Of a stretch of DNA of 64,000 nt, positions 1 through 8,126 are shown one piece after another. The translations under genes were made by a program, and so were the position numbers. The DNA is from an uncultured Sphingomonadaceae bacterium (GTDB lineage: Bacteria > Pseudomonadota > Alphaproteobacteria > Sphingomonadales > Sphingomonadaceae). Numbering within the stretch: position 1 is the stretch's first letter; each line of letters begins with the position of its first letter. The notes below the pieces were generated by a model. It was given only the letters and a program-made list of their open reading frames with translations. It searched no databases and was not told where the DNA came from. The DNA lies in NCBI GenBank assembly GCA_947499975.1, contig CANMQE010000002.1, positions 558,001 through 622,000 on the forward strand, in the 5' to 3' direction.

Positions 1-1
1 C

Positions 2-301
2 CTCATTCTTTCTTTCGCCTGGCGGTATCTGCGACTTGATTGGTCCCTCATCCGCGAAAACTGGAAGATTCTCATGGTGCTGGGGTGCCTTGGGATTGGC
101 GCTTTCAACACATTGCTTTACACCGGGTTTCAGGAAACGACCATACTCTACGCGATGTAGCGGCAATCCGGACAACCCGCGCTTATTCTGTTGGTGGGTT
201 CGCTCGCCATGGGCGACAGGACCTCATGGCGCCAGATCACGGGCGCAGTCGGCGCTCCAGCGCCGGTGCCGCAGAGACTTGCGCTGGCCAGCGGAAGTTG
301 A
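2..301 (+). pseudogene. EamA/DMT-family transporter, broken fragment
   Basis: Frame 2 reads as the middle of an EamA (drug/metabolite exporter, 10-TM) protein: a segment LGIGAFNTLLYTGFQETT, then after a stop, QPALILLVGSLAMGDRTSWRQ. Both halves match the family around the TM2-TM3 helices. An in-frame TAG at 158-160 interrupts it where family members have a codon in a 'NALLLQSAQPAL'-like stretch. The frame ends at a TGA (299-301) long before a full second EamA repeat could be encoded. The 5' part lies outside the window, so only decay of the visible part is certain. It is probably a dead relic next to the NO-defence block. No other family fits as well. Confidence 0.75.
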
Positions 302-445
302 ACCCGAAGAGACCGCTATTCTCCTTAAACGAATCCGCCTGTACATCGGTCCTCGGTTCAGACAGCTGGCTATCCGCTGCGGCGTGAGAATTACGCTTGT
401 TGCATGCATGACAATGTTCCTCGCGATAGCAGCGACGCGTGGGTC

Positions 446-994
446 TCAGCAGGCACCCAAGAAGCGCTCCGCTTCCGCACCGGCCGGAGGCACAGTCAAC
501 ATTTCGCTCGCCCATTCGACGCGCAAGGGATTGCCCTCGCGAAATTGCTCCAGCGGTGCGGCGCTCGCGGAAAGCTCAGCGCTGACGGAAACGCCTTCGA
601 GTTGCGTTGCTTCAATGTTCGTCGCAATCGTCTGGCTTGCACCATGGGAGCGCACCGTCATCCGGCTCGCATTGTCTGGCGCAGCGGATTGCAGGAAGGA
701 GAGGATGACGCGGTCCGCGCCTGCACAGCGCATCATCAGCCGGACATTGTCGGTCGCCGGCTCTCCGTAGGTCAGCTTCGGCCCGGCGGCGGTGCTGAAT
801 TTCCAGGACATGCGGTCGTCTCCGCCTTCGATTTCAGGCTGCGGCGCTGCCTCCGCGGGTGGTTCCGATGGTTCGGAGTCGCCGACCATTCGCGCCTCTT
901 CAGGGGCGACGCGCGGGGTCTCGCTTTTCTGGCTCCCATCGTCGCAGGCGGCCAGTGCCAGCACCGGCGCCAATATCAAAAGAGTTCGTTTCAT
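446..994 (-). CDS. putative lipoprotein, unknown function
   Basis: 182 aa. The N-terminus has a short basic start, a hydrophobic stretch and a lipobox-like LALAAC with the lipidation Cys at about residue 17, so an envelope lipoprotein is likely. An acidic, proline-rich linker (about 18-55) precedes a globular part of about 125 residues that ends in a Cys. I do not recognise the fold. The start codon overlaps the stop of the upstream lipoprotein gene (4-nt overlap), so the two are probably cotranscribed and translationally coupled. Both could be envelope accessory proteins. Confidence 0.6.
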   Translation of the reverse strand: MKRTLLILAPVLALAACDDGSQKSETPRVAPEEARMVGDSEPSEPPAEAAPQPEIEGGDDRMSWKFSTAAGPKLTYGEPATDNVRLMMRCAGADRVILSFLQSAAPDNASRMTVRSHGASQTIATNIEATQLEGVSVSAELSASAAPLEQFREGNPLRVEWASEMLTVPPAGAEAERFLGAC

Positions 995-2028
995 CGTGTA
1001 GTCCTCGAGTTTCCTGCGACATTAGGATCAACCGACAAGCTCCGCAGGACGGCTCGAAAACTGGCGGCTTTATCGTCGGGACGGAACTGGTTCACAACGA
1101 CGACGGTGGCCGATCCTGCCGGGACGAAGGCGTAGGACGAACCGAAACCCTCTACCTTCTCGACGGCGCGAAAGCCGTCCCTGCCAGCAGGGCGCGATGG
1201 CTCGACCAGCGTGGCCGGCACAGTTTTGCGCAGTTCCGCGATCGATCTGTTGAGCGCCGCGAAGGCCAGACCAGCCTCCATATTGACGGTGCAGATCTGC
1301 GTCAGGCCCGACAGACCGTAGCTACACCTTCTCTGTCCCAATTGTTCGGCCCTCACCCACGGGATTAGCTTAACGGCCTCGATCGGCTTGTCATGCGCGC
1401 CGGGTAGCGAAATCGGCGCCGGTACCAGCGAAAAGCGCTCGGGCTGATAGCGAAAAGATAGCGGACCGGCATGATCCGCGAACAGCATACTGTCGAGTGC
1501 GCGCTGAGCGATTTCAGTCAATCCGGAATCACCTGCCGGATAGTCGATGCGAACGGTCACGATCCTGTCTTCGCCGCGCGCCAGCCGGAGCATTACGCGC
1601 TGGCCTTCAGCTCCACGGGCATGGCCACGCCAACTAGCCGGCGAGGTTGTTTGACCGACGACGTCGGAAAGGCCCTGCAGCGCGTTGCGCACCTGCCTCT
1701 CGAAGCTATCGTCGAGATTATGTCGACCGGATACGCGGAGCCTCGCGCCGCCACGCGTGAACAAGCGGCCGTCCCCATTTTGCGGCGGCGGCACCGCTTC
1801 AAAGCCGGGCGGAACCTCGATCGAGAATTCGAACCGCTCATTGGTATAGCGATACCAGCTGTCGCGGGCGAGCGTCGAAGGAGCGTTCGATTCTGAAGAT
1901 GCCGATGACATACTTCCGGCATTCACGGAATCTGAGCCAGCCGAAGAAGCATTCGGCGCTGCGGTATTCGGCTGGTCCGAACAGGCTAAAAGCGCGCCGA
2001 TCATCACAATGCATGGGAAGATTCTCAT
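991..2028 (-). CDS. putative lipoprotein, unknown function
   Basis: 345 aa from the ATG at 2028. I chose this start because it begins directly with a lipoprotein signal (MRIFPCIVMIGALLAC, lipidation Cys near residue 16); a longer in-frame start at 2070 would bury the signal. After a low-complexity Ser/Ala/Asn linker comes a domain starting near YRYTNERFEFSIEVPPGF, which resembles the edge of a lipoprotein/DcrB-like beta domain. A second half shares no motif I can name. It ends overlapping the downstream lipoprotein gene. Function is unknown. Confidence 0.6.
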   Translation of the reverse strand: MRIFPCIVMIGALLACSDQPNTAAPNASSAGSDSVNAGSMSSASSESNAPSTLARDSWYRYTNERFEFSIEVPPGFEAVPPPQNGDGRLFTRGGARLRVSGRHNLDDSFERQVRNALQGLSDVVGQTTSPASWRGHARGAEGQRVMLRLARGEDRIVTVRIDYPAGDSGLTEIAQRALDSMLFADHAGPLSFRYQPERFSLVPAPISLPGAHDKPIEAVKLIPWVRAEQLGQRRCSYGLSGLTQICTVNMEAGLAFAALNRSIAELRKTVPATLVEPSRPAGRDGFRAVEKVEGFGSSYAFVPAGSATVVVVNQFRPDDKAASFRAVLRSLSVDPNVAGNSRTTR

Positions 2029-2186
2029 AATCAAAAAAGCGGAAACTCGACCGTTCGTTCCATGCGACATTCCCGGTGCAGCTATGTTCGCTTCGCCGTT
2101 CCTGAAGTCACATGCAAACCGACCGCAACCGGCCCATTAGTGGCAGTGAAAGCCGCATTGATGAGTCATTGAAACTTGGTGTAAGC

Positions 2187-2618
2187 CTAGACTTCGGCAC
2201 CGAGAAACAGCTTGCGAAAATCGCCGCTGGTCTGGGTCAGATCCTCCAGCGTATAGCCGTCCAGCACCGCGAGAAAAGCATCGACCGCCCGCGCAAGCGC
2301 GCCCGTGAGCCCGCAGGCCGGGGCAATCACGCAATTGGCGCAATCGGCAAGGTCGAACCCTTCCTCCATATGGCGAATGACCTGGCCCACATTGATCTCG
2401 CTGGGGGGGCGAGCAAGCCGAACGCCTCCGTTGCGGCCGCGTACTGTCTCCAGGTATCCCGCGCTGGCCAGGTCGTTCACCACCTTCATCAGATTGTTCT
2501 TGGAGATGCCGTAGGCGTCCGCGACTTCCGAAATCGAACACAACCGTTCGGGACGCGCAGCGATGAACATCAGGGTTCGCATCGCATAATCGGTATAGCG
2601 CGTGAGGCGCATTCGCAT
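2187..2618 (-). CDS. nsrR: Rrf2-family nitric oxide-sensing repressor NsrR
   Basis: 143 aa Rrf2-family regulator. The winged helix occupies about residues 3-75 (LTRYTDYAMRTL; SISEVADAYGISKNNLMKVV; VRGRNGGVRLARP). The C-terminal part carries three spaced cysteines in DCANCVIAPAC, matching the NsrR cluster-binding pattern rather than IscR. NsrR is a repressor whose Fe-S cluster is destroyed by NO. The gene is divergent from a hemoglobin-aox-yeaR-hmp run, which is typical NsrR regulon content, and a matching operator lies just upstream. A start at 2612 (second Met) is equally possible. Calling NsrR from the Cys pattern plus neighbours is strong. Confidence 0.9.
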   Translation of the reverse strand: MRMRLTRYTDYAMRTLMFIAARPERLCSISEVADAYGISKNNLMKVVNDLASAGYLETVRGRNGGVRLARPPSEINVGQVIRHMEEGFDLADCANCVIAPACGLTGALARAVDAFLAVLDGYTLEDLTQTSGDFRKLFLGAEV

Positions 2619-2640
2619 CTCCGTGACGGGTTCCGAAATT

Positions 2641-2664
2641 ATATATGCATTTAGCTTGCATCTT
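2641..2664. promoter_or_regulatory. NsrR-type operator in divergent promoter
   Basis: The 24-bp site has half-sites AAGATGCA (read on the minus strand, 2657-2664) and ATGCATAT (minus strand, 2641-2648) around an AGCTAA spacer. It agrees with the known NsrR box of two AAGATGYA-type halves in an 11-1-11 arrangement. It sits between nsrR and the truncated hemoglobin gene, 52 bp before the latter's ATG, so it could serve autoregulation and repression of the rightward operon. This is a match by eye. Confidence 0.7.
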
Positions 2665-2715
2665 TCCAGTCACCTTAATACATGCGCCTTACATGAATGA
2701 TTGGAGGCGCCTGGA

Positions 2716-3132
2716 ATGACCCGCTACACTCTCGACGAACCCGGCATCAGGGCGGTGGTTCATCATTTCTACGAGCGCGTCCGCGCCGACGAGATGCTCG
2801 GCCCTGTATTCAACGATGCGATCGGAGACTGGCCTGCGCATCTCGACAAGCTGTGCGCGTTCTGGTCGTCGGTGATGCTGACCTCAGGCCGCTACAAGGG
2901 GCAACCTGTTCCCGCCCATCGCAAGCACATTGATCGCATCGACCCCGCCATGTTCGATAGCTGGCTGGCCCTCTGGGCAAAGACGACATCCGAGTTGATG
3001 GAGCCCGAGGCGGCGCGCGGGTTGCAAGACAAGGCAAACCGCATCGCGGAAAGCCTGAAGCTCGCGCTTTTCTTCAAACTTCCCCCACTCAAGACCAAAC
3101 CCGCACGCCGGGTCGAAACGCAAGGAGCCTGA
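2716..3132 (+). CDS. group III truncated hemoglobin
   Basis: 138 aa. The ATG at 2716 was chosen over a TTG at 2701 because GGAGG (2703-2707) sits 8 nt ahead of it. Helix [18 protein letters not shown] gives Tyr19 as the B10 distal residue, and PAHRKH (about 66-71) supplies the proximal His (His68). Helix E region [12 protein letters not shown] fits trHbIII/Ctb. Such globins bind O2 and NO, and the Campylobacter homologue is NO-induced. It is first in a rightward operon behind an NsrR-type box. A role in NO or O2 handling under nitrosative stress is inferred. Confidence 0.88.
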   Translation: MTRYTLDEPGIRAVVHHFYERVRADEMLGPVFNDAIGDWPAHLDKLCAFWSSVMLTSGRYKGQPVPAHRKHIDRIDPAMFDSWLALWAKTTSELMEPEAARGLQDKANRIAESLKLALFFKLPPLKTKPARRVETQGA

Positions 3133-3134
3133 CA

Positions 3135-3824
3135 ATGACCAAGATTCCGCTCGTCGATTGCGAAGTCCATCACCGGCCGAAGGATTTCTCCGACCGCATC
3201 GCGCTCGCCTTTACCAAGACCCTGCGCTTCTGCGCCGACACTTTCTTCGCCAAGCGATATGGCCATCGGGCGATCGTACTGGAAACGGTGGCGGCCGTGC
3301 CGGGCATGGTGGGCGCCACCATCACGCATCTCAAATGCCTTCGACGCATGTGCGACGATCAGAACTGGATCCGCACGCTGATGGAGGAAGCTGAGAACGA
3401 ACGGATGCATCTGATGACCTTCATCAAGGTCGCGCAGCCCAACCTGTTCGAACGGCTCGTCATCCTTGGCGTGCAGTGGGTGTTCTACATCGCCTTTTTC
3501 TCCCTCTATCTTCTCAGCCCGAAAACCGCCCACCGCGTGGTCGGCTATTTCGAGGAAGAGGCGGTGATCAGCTACACCATGTATCTGAAGGAGCTGGACG
3601 AAGGGCGCAGTCCCAATGTCCCGGCGCCGGAAATCGCGAAGCATTACTGGAAGCTGCCAGAGGACGCGACCCTGCGGGACGTGGTGCTGGTCGTCCGGGC
3701 GGACGAGGCGCATCACCGCGACGTCAACCATGGCTTTGCCAACGAATTGGCCGGGTATGCCAATCCCGCTGTGGCAGTCGCTCCGTATCCTGAGCATGCC
3801 GACGATATCCGGATGGTGGCCTGA
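3135..3824 (+). CDS. aox: alternative oxidase (diiron ubiquinol oxidase)
   Basis: 229 aa membrane-bound diiron quinol oxidase. It passes electrons from ubiquinol to O2 without proton pumping and without heme, so it resists NO and cyanide. All six diiron ligands are visible: Glu50 (LET), Glu89 and His92 (NERMHL), Glu141 (EEEAV), Glu191 and His194 ([12 protein letters not shown]). Two hydrophobic interfacial stretches (about 46-66 and 108-128) fit the family. It lacks the long N-terminal extension of the mitochondrial form, as in known Novosphingobium AOX. It lies 2 nt after the hemoglobin gene and 1 nt before the yeaR-like gene. Confidence 0.93.
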   Translation: MTKIPLVDCEVHHRPKDFSDRIALAFTKTLRFCADTFFAKRYGHRAIVLETVAAVPGMVGATITHLKCLRRMCDDQNWIRTLMEEAENERMHLMTFIKVAQPNLFERLVILGVQWVFYIAFFSLYLLSPKTAHRVVGYFEEEAVISYTMYLKELDEGRSPNVPAPEIAKHYWKLPEDATLRDVVLVVRADEAHHRDVNHGFANELAGYANPAVAVAPYPEHADDIRMVA

Positions 3825-3825
3825 C

Positions 3826-4101
3826 ATGACAATAACCCCATACAGGTCAACGCCGGTCTTCACCGAGGAGACGCTTCCGGCTGCTCTGCAGAAGCGGCAC
3901 AACACGAAGGCCGGTGTATGGGGTCTTATCCGTGTCCTCGAAGGTGAGTTGCGCCTCGCTTATTGCGATCCGCAGTCGGAGGTGACGCTTCGCCCCGGCG
4001 CGCCGGGAATTCTCCAGCCCGAGCAATGGCACTTCGTCACATTGTGCGGACCGATGAAGGTGCAGATCGACTTTTACGACCAACCGCCTCCGCGCGCCTG
4101 A
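3826..4101 (+). CDS. YeaR-like DUF1971 protein
   Basis: 91 aa small cupin-like protein. PYRSTPVFTEETLPAAL at the N-terminus, VWGLIRVLEGELRLAY, and PGILQPEQWHFV are DUF1971 hallmarks shared with E. coli YeaR and the C-terminal TehB-like domain. E. coli yeaR-yoaG is induced by nitrate/NO through NarL and NsrR, so the position after aox and before hmp fits. The biochemical role is unknown. The ATG starts 1 nt after the aox stop, consistent with one transcript. Confidence 0.85.
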   Translation: MTITPYRSTPVFTEETLPAALQKRHNTKAGVWGLIRVLEGELRLAYCDPQSEVTLRPGAPGILQPEQWHFVTLCGPMKVQIDFYDQPPPRA

Positions 4102-4158
4102 TCCTTCAGAACCACTCGACTTCATTTTCTACCGTCACTGAAATTAAAGGAACCGCCG

Positions 4159-5370
4159 ATGTCCAAGGACCTCAGCGAGCGCACGATCGCGCTCGTCAAA
4201 GCTACCGCTCCCGCCCTGGAAGAACATGGCCTCGAAATCGTCCGCGAGATGTATTCGCGGATGTTCGAGAACGCCGAGATACGCGATCTCTTCAACCAGT
4301 CGCACCACGGTGCCGAAGGCTCGCAACCCAAGGCTCTGGCGACTGCCATCCTGGCATATGCCCACAATATCGAGAACCTTTCGGCCCTTGCGCCCGCCGT
4401 AGAGCGGATTGCGCAAAAGCATGTGGGCCTGCAGATCCTGCCGGAACATTATCCCTATGTCGGCGAGGCACTGCTTGGCGCGATCAAGACCATCCTCGGA
4501 GACGCAGCCACCGAAAAAGTGCTCGAAGCCTGGGGCGAAGCCTACTGGTTCCTGGCAAACATCCTGATCGCGCGCGAGAACCGGATCTACACAGAACAGG
4601 AAGACGCCGAAGGTGGCTGGAGCGGCTGGCGCGCGTTCGTGGTCGATGAAGTGGTCGAGGAAAGCAGCGTGATCCGCTCTTTCGTGCTGAAGCCGCAAAA
4701 CGGAGGGCCGGTCATGCGCCACAAGCCGGGCCAGTACCTGACCTTCTGGCTGGAGATACCCGGAAACGCGCCGGTAAAACGCAACTATTCCATCTCGAGC
4801 GCACCGAACGGAACGAGCTACCGCATTTCCGTCAAGCGCGAGCCGCAGGGCCTCGCTTCGGGCTGGCTGCACGACCATGCGGTACCGGGCACGATCCTCA
4901 AGGTCGCGCCTCCGGCGGGCGAGTTCTACCTGGCTGGCGAACCTGCGCGCCCCGTCGTGCTTCTCTCGGGCGGCGTCGGCCTGACCCCGATGGTCGCGAT
5001 GCTGGAAACGATGGTCGCCCAAGCTGCGCAGGTCCCTGTCCATTATGTGCATGGAACGCACGATTGTCGCACCCATGCCATGCGCGATCACGTGCGAAAG
5101 CTTTCTGCACAATGCGGCAGCGTGACAGTAACCGATTTTCACCAGACGCCGCTCGAAGGCGAGAGGGAAGGGGTGGATTACGACAGGGCAGGCCTGATTA
5201 CCGACGATTGGCTTCTGGACAACACCGATCCGGCCTCGGCGGAATATTACATCTGCGGTCCCCGGCCCTTTCTCCGGGGTGCCGTGTCGGCCCTGACGCT
5301 TGCTGGCGTGCCTTCGGACAGAATACACTATGAATTCTTTGGACCCGCCGATGAAATCCTTGCTGCATGA
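4159..5370 (+). CDS. hmp: flavohemoglobin, nitric oxide dioxygenase
   Basis: 403 aa, the normal length. Residues 1-140 are the globin domain: Tyr32 (B10, REMYSRMF), Gln56 (E7, GSQPKAL) and proximal His89 (QKHVGLQI). Residues about 150-260 are the FAD domain with RNYSIS. Residues about 270-400 are the NAD(P) domain with LLSGGVGLTPMVAML and YICGPRPFL. It oxidises NO to nitrate using O2 and NAD(P)H in the cytoplasm. The 57-nt gap from the yeaR-like gene contains AAAGGA before the ATG. Fifth NsrR-regulon-type gene in the block counting nsrR. Confidence 0.96.
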   Translation: MSKDLSERTIALVKATAPALEEHGLEIVREMYSRMFENAEIRDLFNQSHHGAEGSQPKALATAILAYAHNIENLSALAPAVERIAQKHVGLQILPEHYPYVGEALLGAIKTILGDAATEKVLEAWGEAYWFLANILIARENRIYTEQEDAEGGWSGWRAFVVDEVVEESSVIRSFVLKPQNGGPVMRHKPGQYLTFWLEIPGNAPVKRNYSISSAPNGTSYRISVKREPQGLASGWLHDHAVPGTILKVAPPAGEFYLAGEPARPVVLLSGGVGLTPMVAMLETMVAQAAQVPVHYVHGTHDCRTHAMRDHVRKLSAQCGSVTVTDFHQTPLEGEREGVDYDRAGLITDDWLLDNTDPASAEYYICGPRPFLRGAVSALTLAGVPSDRIHYEFFGPADEILAA

Positions 5371-5427
5371 TCAGGTGATTTGAAGCACAGGCCGGATCGC
5401 GTTTCATAATCGGGATCGAAATCCAGC

Positions 5428-6129
5428 TTGTTCAAAACCCTTGTTGCCCATTCCGCCTCACTCATTCCGCAGGGCGCCTTTGGCCACCTTGGATGGGTGC
5501 GCGGCGCTGTTGGAGCGGCGCTCGCCTTATGCCTCTCGGCGCTGCTGACCTGGTTCCTGCTGGGTTCAAACAGCGCCGAGATGCCTTGGCTTGTGGCGCC
5601 ACTTGGTGCTTCGGCAGTCCTTGTCTTCGCCGTTCCGGCCAGTCCGCTGGCGCAGCCGTGGTCGGTGATCGGCGGAAACCTGATTTCTGCCGCCATCGGC
5701 ATCGGTCTGGGCATCTACACCAGCTCGCCAATGTTCGCTCCTGGTCTGGCGGTAGGAGTGGCCATCGCGGTGATGACCTTCGCACGCTGCCTCCACCCTC
5801 CTGGCGGTGCCTGCGCACTACTGTGCGCGCTGGGCGCCGCTGGCTCGGATGCGTGGACATGGTATTATCTCTGGCCGATCGCGGCGAATGTCCTGACCCT
5901 TTCGCTAGTGGGATGGATTTACAACAACCTCACCGGTCACCAGTGGCCGCACCATCTGCAGCTGCCGCCCGGCCCGCCCAGGTCGGTAAACGCCAACCAT
6001 ACCCGCAATGACATCGAGGAAGTCCTAGCTGATTGGAACGAAGTGCTCGACGTCGATGTCGACGATCTCGATGCATTTTACCGAGCCGTGAACCGACATA
6101 TCGATCGTCGCCAAGACAGTCGTTCCTGA
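5428..6129 (+). CDS. HPP-family integral membrane protein
   Basis: 233 aa with about five transmembrane segments between residues 28 and 165 and the family signature HPPGGA (CLHPPGGACAL). A hydrophilic C-terminal tail of about 60 residues (DWNEVLDVDVDDLDAFYRAV) follows. HPP proteins of cyanobacteria and plant plastids have been linked to nitrite transport. In an NO-defence operon, movement of nitrite or nitrate produced by Hmp is a reasonable inference, not shown. The start is assigned to TTG at 5428 because no ATG lies before the first membrane helix; the true start is uncertain. Confidence 0.75.
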   Translation: MFKTLVAHSASLIPQGAFGHLGWVRGAVGAALALCLSALLTWFLLGSNSAEMPWLVAPLGASAVLVFAVPASPLAQPWSVIGGNLISAAIGIGLGIYTSSPMFAPGLAVGVAIAVMTFARCLHPPGGACALLCALGAAGSDAWTWYYLWPIAANVLTLSLVGWIYNNLTGHQWPHHLQLPPGPPRSVNANHTRNDIEEVLADWNEVLDVDVDDLDAFYRAVNRHIDRRQDSRS

Positions 6130-6834
6130 AGGTAATGAGTTACTTTCTTGTCTGAAAGCTGGATTTTTGCTTTCGGCAGGCCCTCGCGGTTTTCTCTGCG
6201 CAACAAACAGACTTTTAGCGGCTCAGCTTCCGATCGCTGGGCACTTCAAATCTGATGACAGCGTCGTAGCTCCCTTGGTCGCGTTGAGGTTGTCCGAGTT
6301 TCGGTCGCTGGCCGAATGGCAGCTTTCAATGCTTTTGCCCCCGGAATAAGAAAGATCGCTTGCGGCCCACTTTCCGACTTTCAGATGTGCAGAGAGGCGG
6401 GAGCCCTTCTGAAAGCGTCCCAAACAGGACCCAAAGCCGCGTCCAGCCGAACGGCCTTCCCGCCGTGCGCTTCGAATTTTACTTCTGAAAGTGCTGGTGC
6501 CGCTTAGAGGATTCGAACCTCTGACCCCATCATTACGAATGATCGCTGCTTAGGGGCTTCAAGCGGGGCAACCGGCTTTTCGGCAGGCATTAAGCTTAAG
6601 CAAATTCGAGTCCGGCAGTAGGACCGCCACCGATGTCTGCAATTGGGCCGGTAAGAGACGGTCTGCTGTTGTCGATTTGGTATGTAGAGCGGTCGTTCCG
6701 CCAGCTAAAATCTAGTGGCCATGATTTTTGGTAGCCCATCCGGAGCGCGCTCCAAAATGTCTGACGAAGGGATTATTGCGAACCGTAAAAGAGCAGCAAG
6801 GGGAAGGCAGGCAACTGAATTGTTGAGAGATGTC
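6130..6834. other. gene-free stretch with a tRNA fragment
   Basis: About 700 bp without a convincing gene. Short open frames here lack ribosome sites and family resemblance. The only recognisable items are the tRNA-Thr 3' fragment at 6495-6545 and, at its right edge, the nnrS promoter. Composition is less GC-rich than the flanking genes, as expected for non-coding or decayed DNA. Confidence 0.6.
6495..6545 (-). pseudogene. tRNA-Thr(CGT) 3' fragment (possible att site)
   Basis: Read on the minus strand, 6545 to 6495 gives an anticodon arm ATCATTCGTAATGAT (CGT anticodon), variable loop, a T arm AGAGGTTCGAATCCTCT with a 5-bp stem, the acceptor 3' strand AAGCGGC and an encoded ACCA end. The matching 5' half (acceptor 5' strand and a normal D arm) is missing: the sequence further upstream on that strand does not pair with the acceptor strand. 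Such 3'-half copies are the usual result of site-specific integration into a tRNA gene. The intact tRNA is not in the window. Confidence 0.65.
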
Positions 6835-6848
6835 TTGCGTTAGATCAA
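6835..6848. promoter_or_regulatory. FNR/FixK-type box before nnrS
   Basis: TTGCG-TTAG-ATCAA matches 8 of the 10 positions of the TTGAT-N4-ATCAA consensus. A TATAAA at 6869-6874 lies where the -10 hexamer of a class II Fnr-activated promoter should be. The box centre is 67 bp before the nnrS ATG. Confidence 0.6.
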
Positions 6849-6908
6849 TTTGGTGACCCTTGCCTCGGTATAAAGGTCGATCAACCATCTTCGGAGATCG
6901 CTCACGCA

Positions 6909-8126
6909 ATGCCTACCAATACGGAACGCCTTGAGCTGCGTCGCAAGCGTATGGCGGACAGTCCGGCTGTCCTGCGGGGCGGTTTCCGACCTTTTTTCCT
7001 CGGTGCTTCCCTTTGGGCTATTTTCGCTCTTGCTGCCTGGCTTGCCTTCCTTTTTGGATTGGCTCCCCATACCCTCATCGACGATCCGCTGGCCTGGCAT
7101 CGGCACGAAATGCTGTTCGGTTTCGTCGGTGCGGCAATTGCAGGTTTCGCGCTCACTGCCGTACCGAACTGGACCGGACGGCTTCCCATCGCTGGAGGGC
7201 CCCTTGCCGCCCTGTTTGGTATCTGGGCAGCGGGTCGAATCTTACCGTTTGTCTTGGCAGACGAGAACGTCTTCCTGATCGCGCTCGATGGCGGTTTCTA
7301 TCTCCTTCTCGCTGGCCTTCTCGGCCGCGAAATAATCAAGAGCCACAATCGCAACCTACCTATAGTAGCGGTGATCTCGCTGTTCGGTGTAGCCGCCTTG
7401 CTCGACCGAGCGGCAATGGCAGGCAATACCGAGATCGGATCGCTCGGTAGGCAATGCGGGTTGGCGCTCGTTATTTTTCTCATTTCGGTCGTCGCCGGTC
7501 GGATTGTGCCGAGTTTTACAAGGAACTGGTTAGCCGCACAGAGTGCCCAAGGGCCGCTGCCGACCCAACCCGGCCTGTTTGACAAGCTTGTTCTCATCCT
7601 GACGCTCGTTGCCTTGCTGCTATGGCTGTTCGCGCCATCGTCGCTCCTGGCCGGAGCGGCCCTGTCGATTGCCGCGATCGGGCAATTCGTGCGGTTGCTG
7701 CGTTGGCAGGGCTGGAGATGCTACTCCAATGGTCTCGTGGCGGTCCTTCACGTCGGCTACTCTTGGTTGCCAATCGGGCTTTTCCTTCTCGGCCTTTCTC
7801 AACTTGCGTTAATTCCTGAATCTTCCGCCATCCATGCGTTGTCAGCGGGTGCAATGGCGACGATGATCCTCGCCGTGATGAGCCGCGCCAGTCTGGGTCA
7901 TACCGGACGCCCGCTCGTGGCGAGCCGTATCACCCTGACTTTCTACCTTCTGGTGACCTTGGCAGCGATCATACGCGTCGCGGCTGGCCTTGGAATCGCC
8001 CAGCAGCAGATGATGCTGGCCATCGCAGGAGCGGCGTGGTTCGGCGCGTTTGGCCTGTTCCTGCTCGAATATGGCCCAATGCTTTGTTCAGCCAGACGCG
8101 ATGACCCTCAAGGGAAGATGCCATGA
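6909..8126 (+). CDS. nnrS: NnrS-family heme-copper membrane protein
   Basis: 405 aa with about 12 hydrophobic helices. The N-terminal LRGGFRPFFLGASLWA and DPLAWHRHEMLFGFVGAAIAGFALTAVPNW are the NnrS signature, with the conserved His pair in WHRHE. NnrS proteins are membrane heme proteins that protect against NO stress, probably by limiting dinitrosyl iron formation; the exact reaction is unknown. The ATG at 6909 overlaps no other gene. The FNR-type box and TATAAA upstream suggest O2/NO-dependent control. It overlaps the next gene by 4 nt. Confidence 0.9.
   Translation: MPTNTERLELRRKRMADSPAVLRGGFRPFFLGASLWAIFALAAWLAFLFGLAPHTLIDDPLAWHRHEMLFGFVGAAIAGFALTAVPNWTGRLPIAGGPLAALFGIWAAGRILPFVLADENVFLIALDGGFYLLLAGLLGREIIKSHNRNLPIVAVISLFGVAALLDRAAMAGNTEIGSLGRQCGLALVIFLISVVAGRIVPSFTRNWLAAQSAQGPLPTQPGLFDKLVLILTLVALLLWLFAPSSLLAGAALSIAAIGQFVRLLRWQGWRCYSNGLVAVLHVGYSWLPIGLFLLGLSQLALIPESSAIHALSAGAMATMILAVMSRASLGHTGRPLVASRITLTFYLLVTLAAIIRVAAGLGIAQQQMMLAIAGAAWFGAFGLFLLEYGPMLCSARRDDPQGKMP

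Noticed and set aside
6590..6640. A TTCGAGTCC-like T-loop text that could be a second tRNA piece
   Set aside because: The flanking bases do not form a T stem and no CCA or acceptor strand follows, so it is not listed as RNA.
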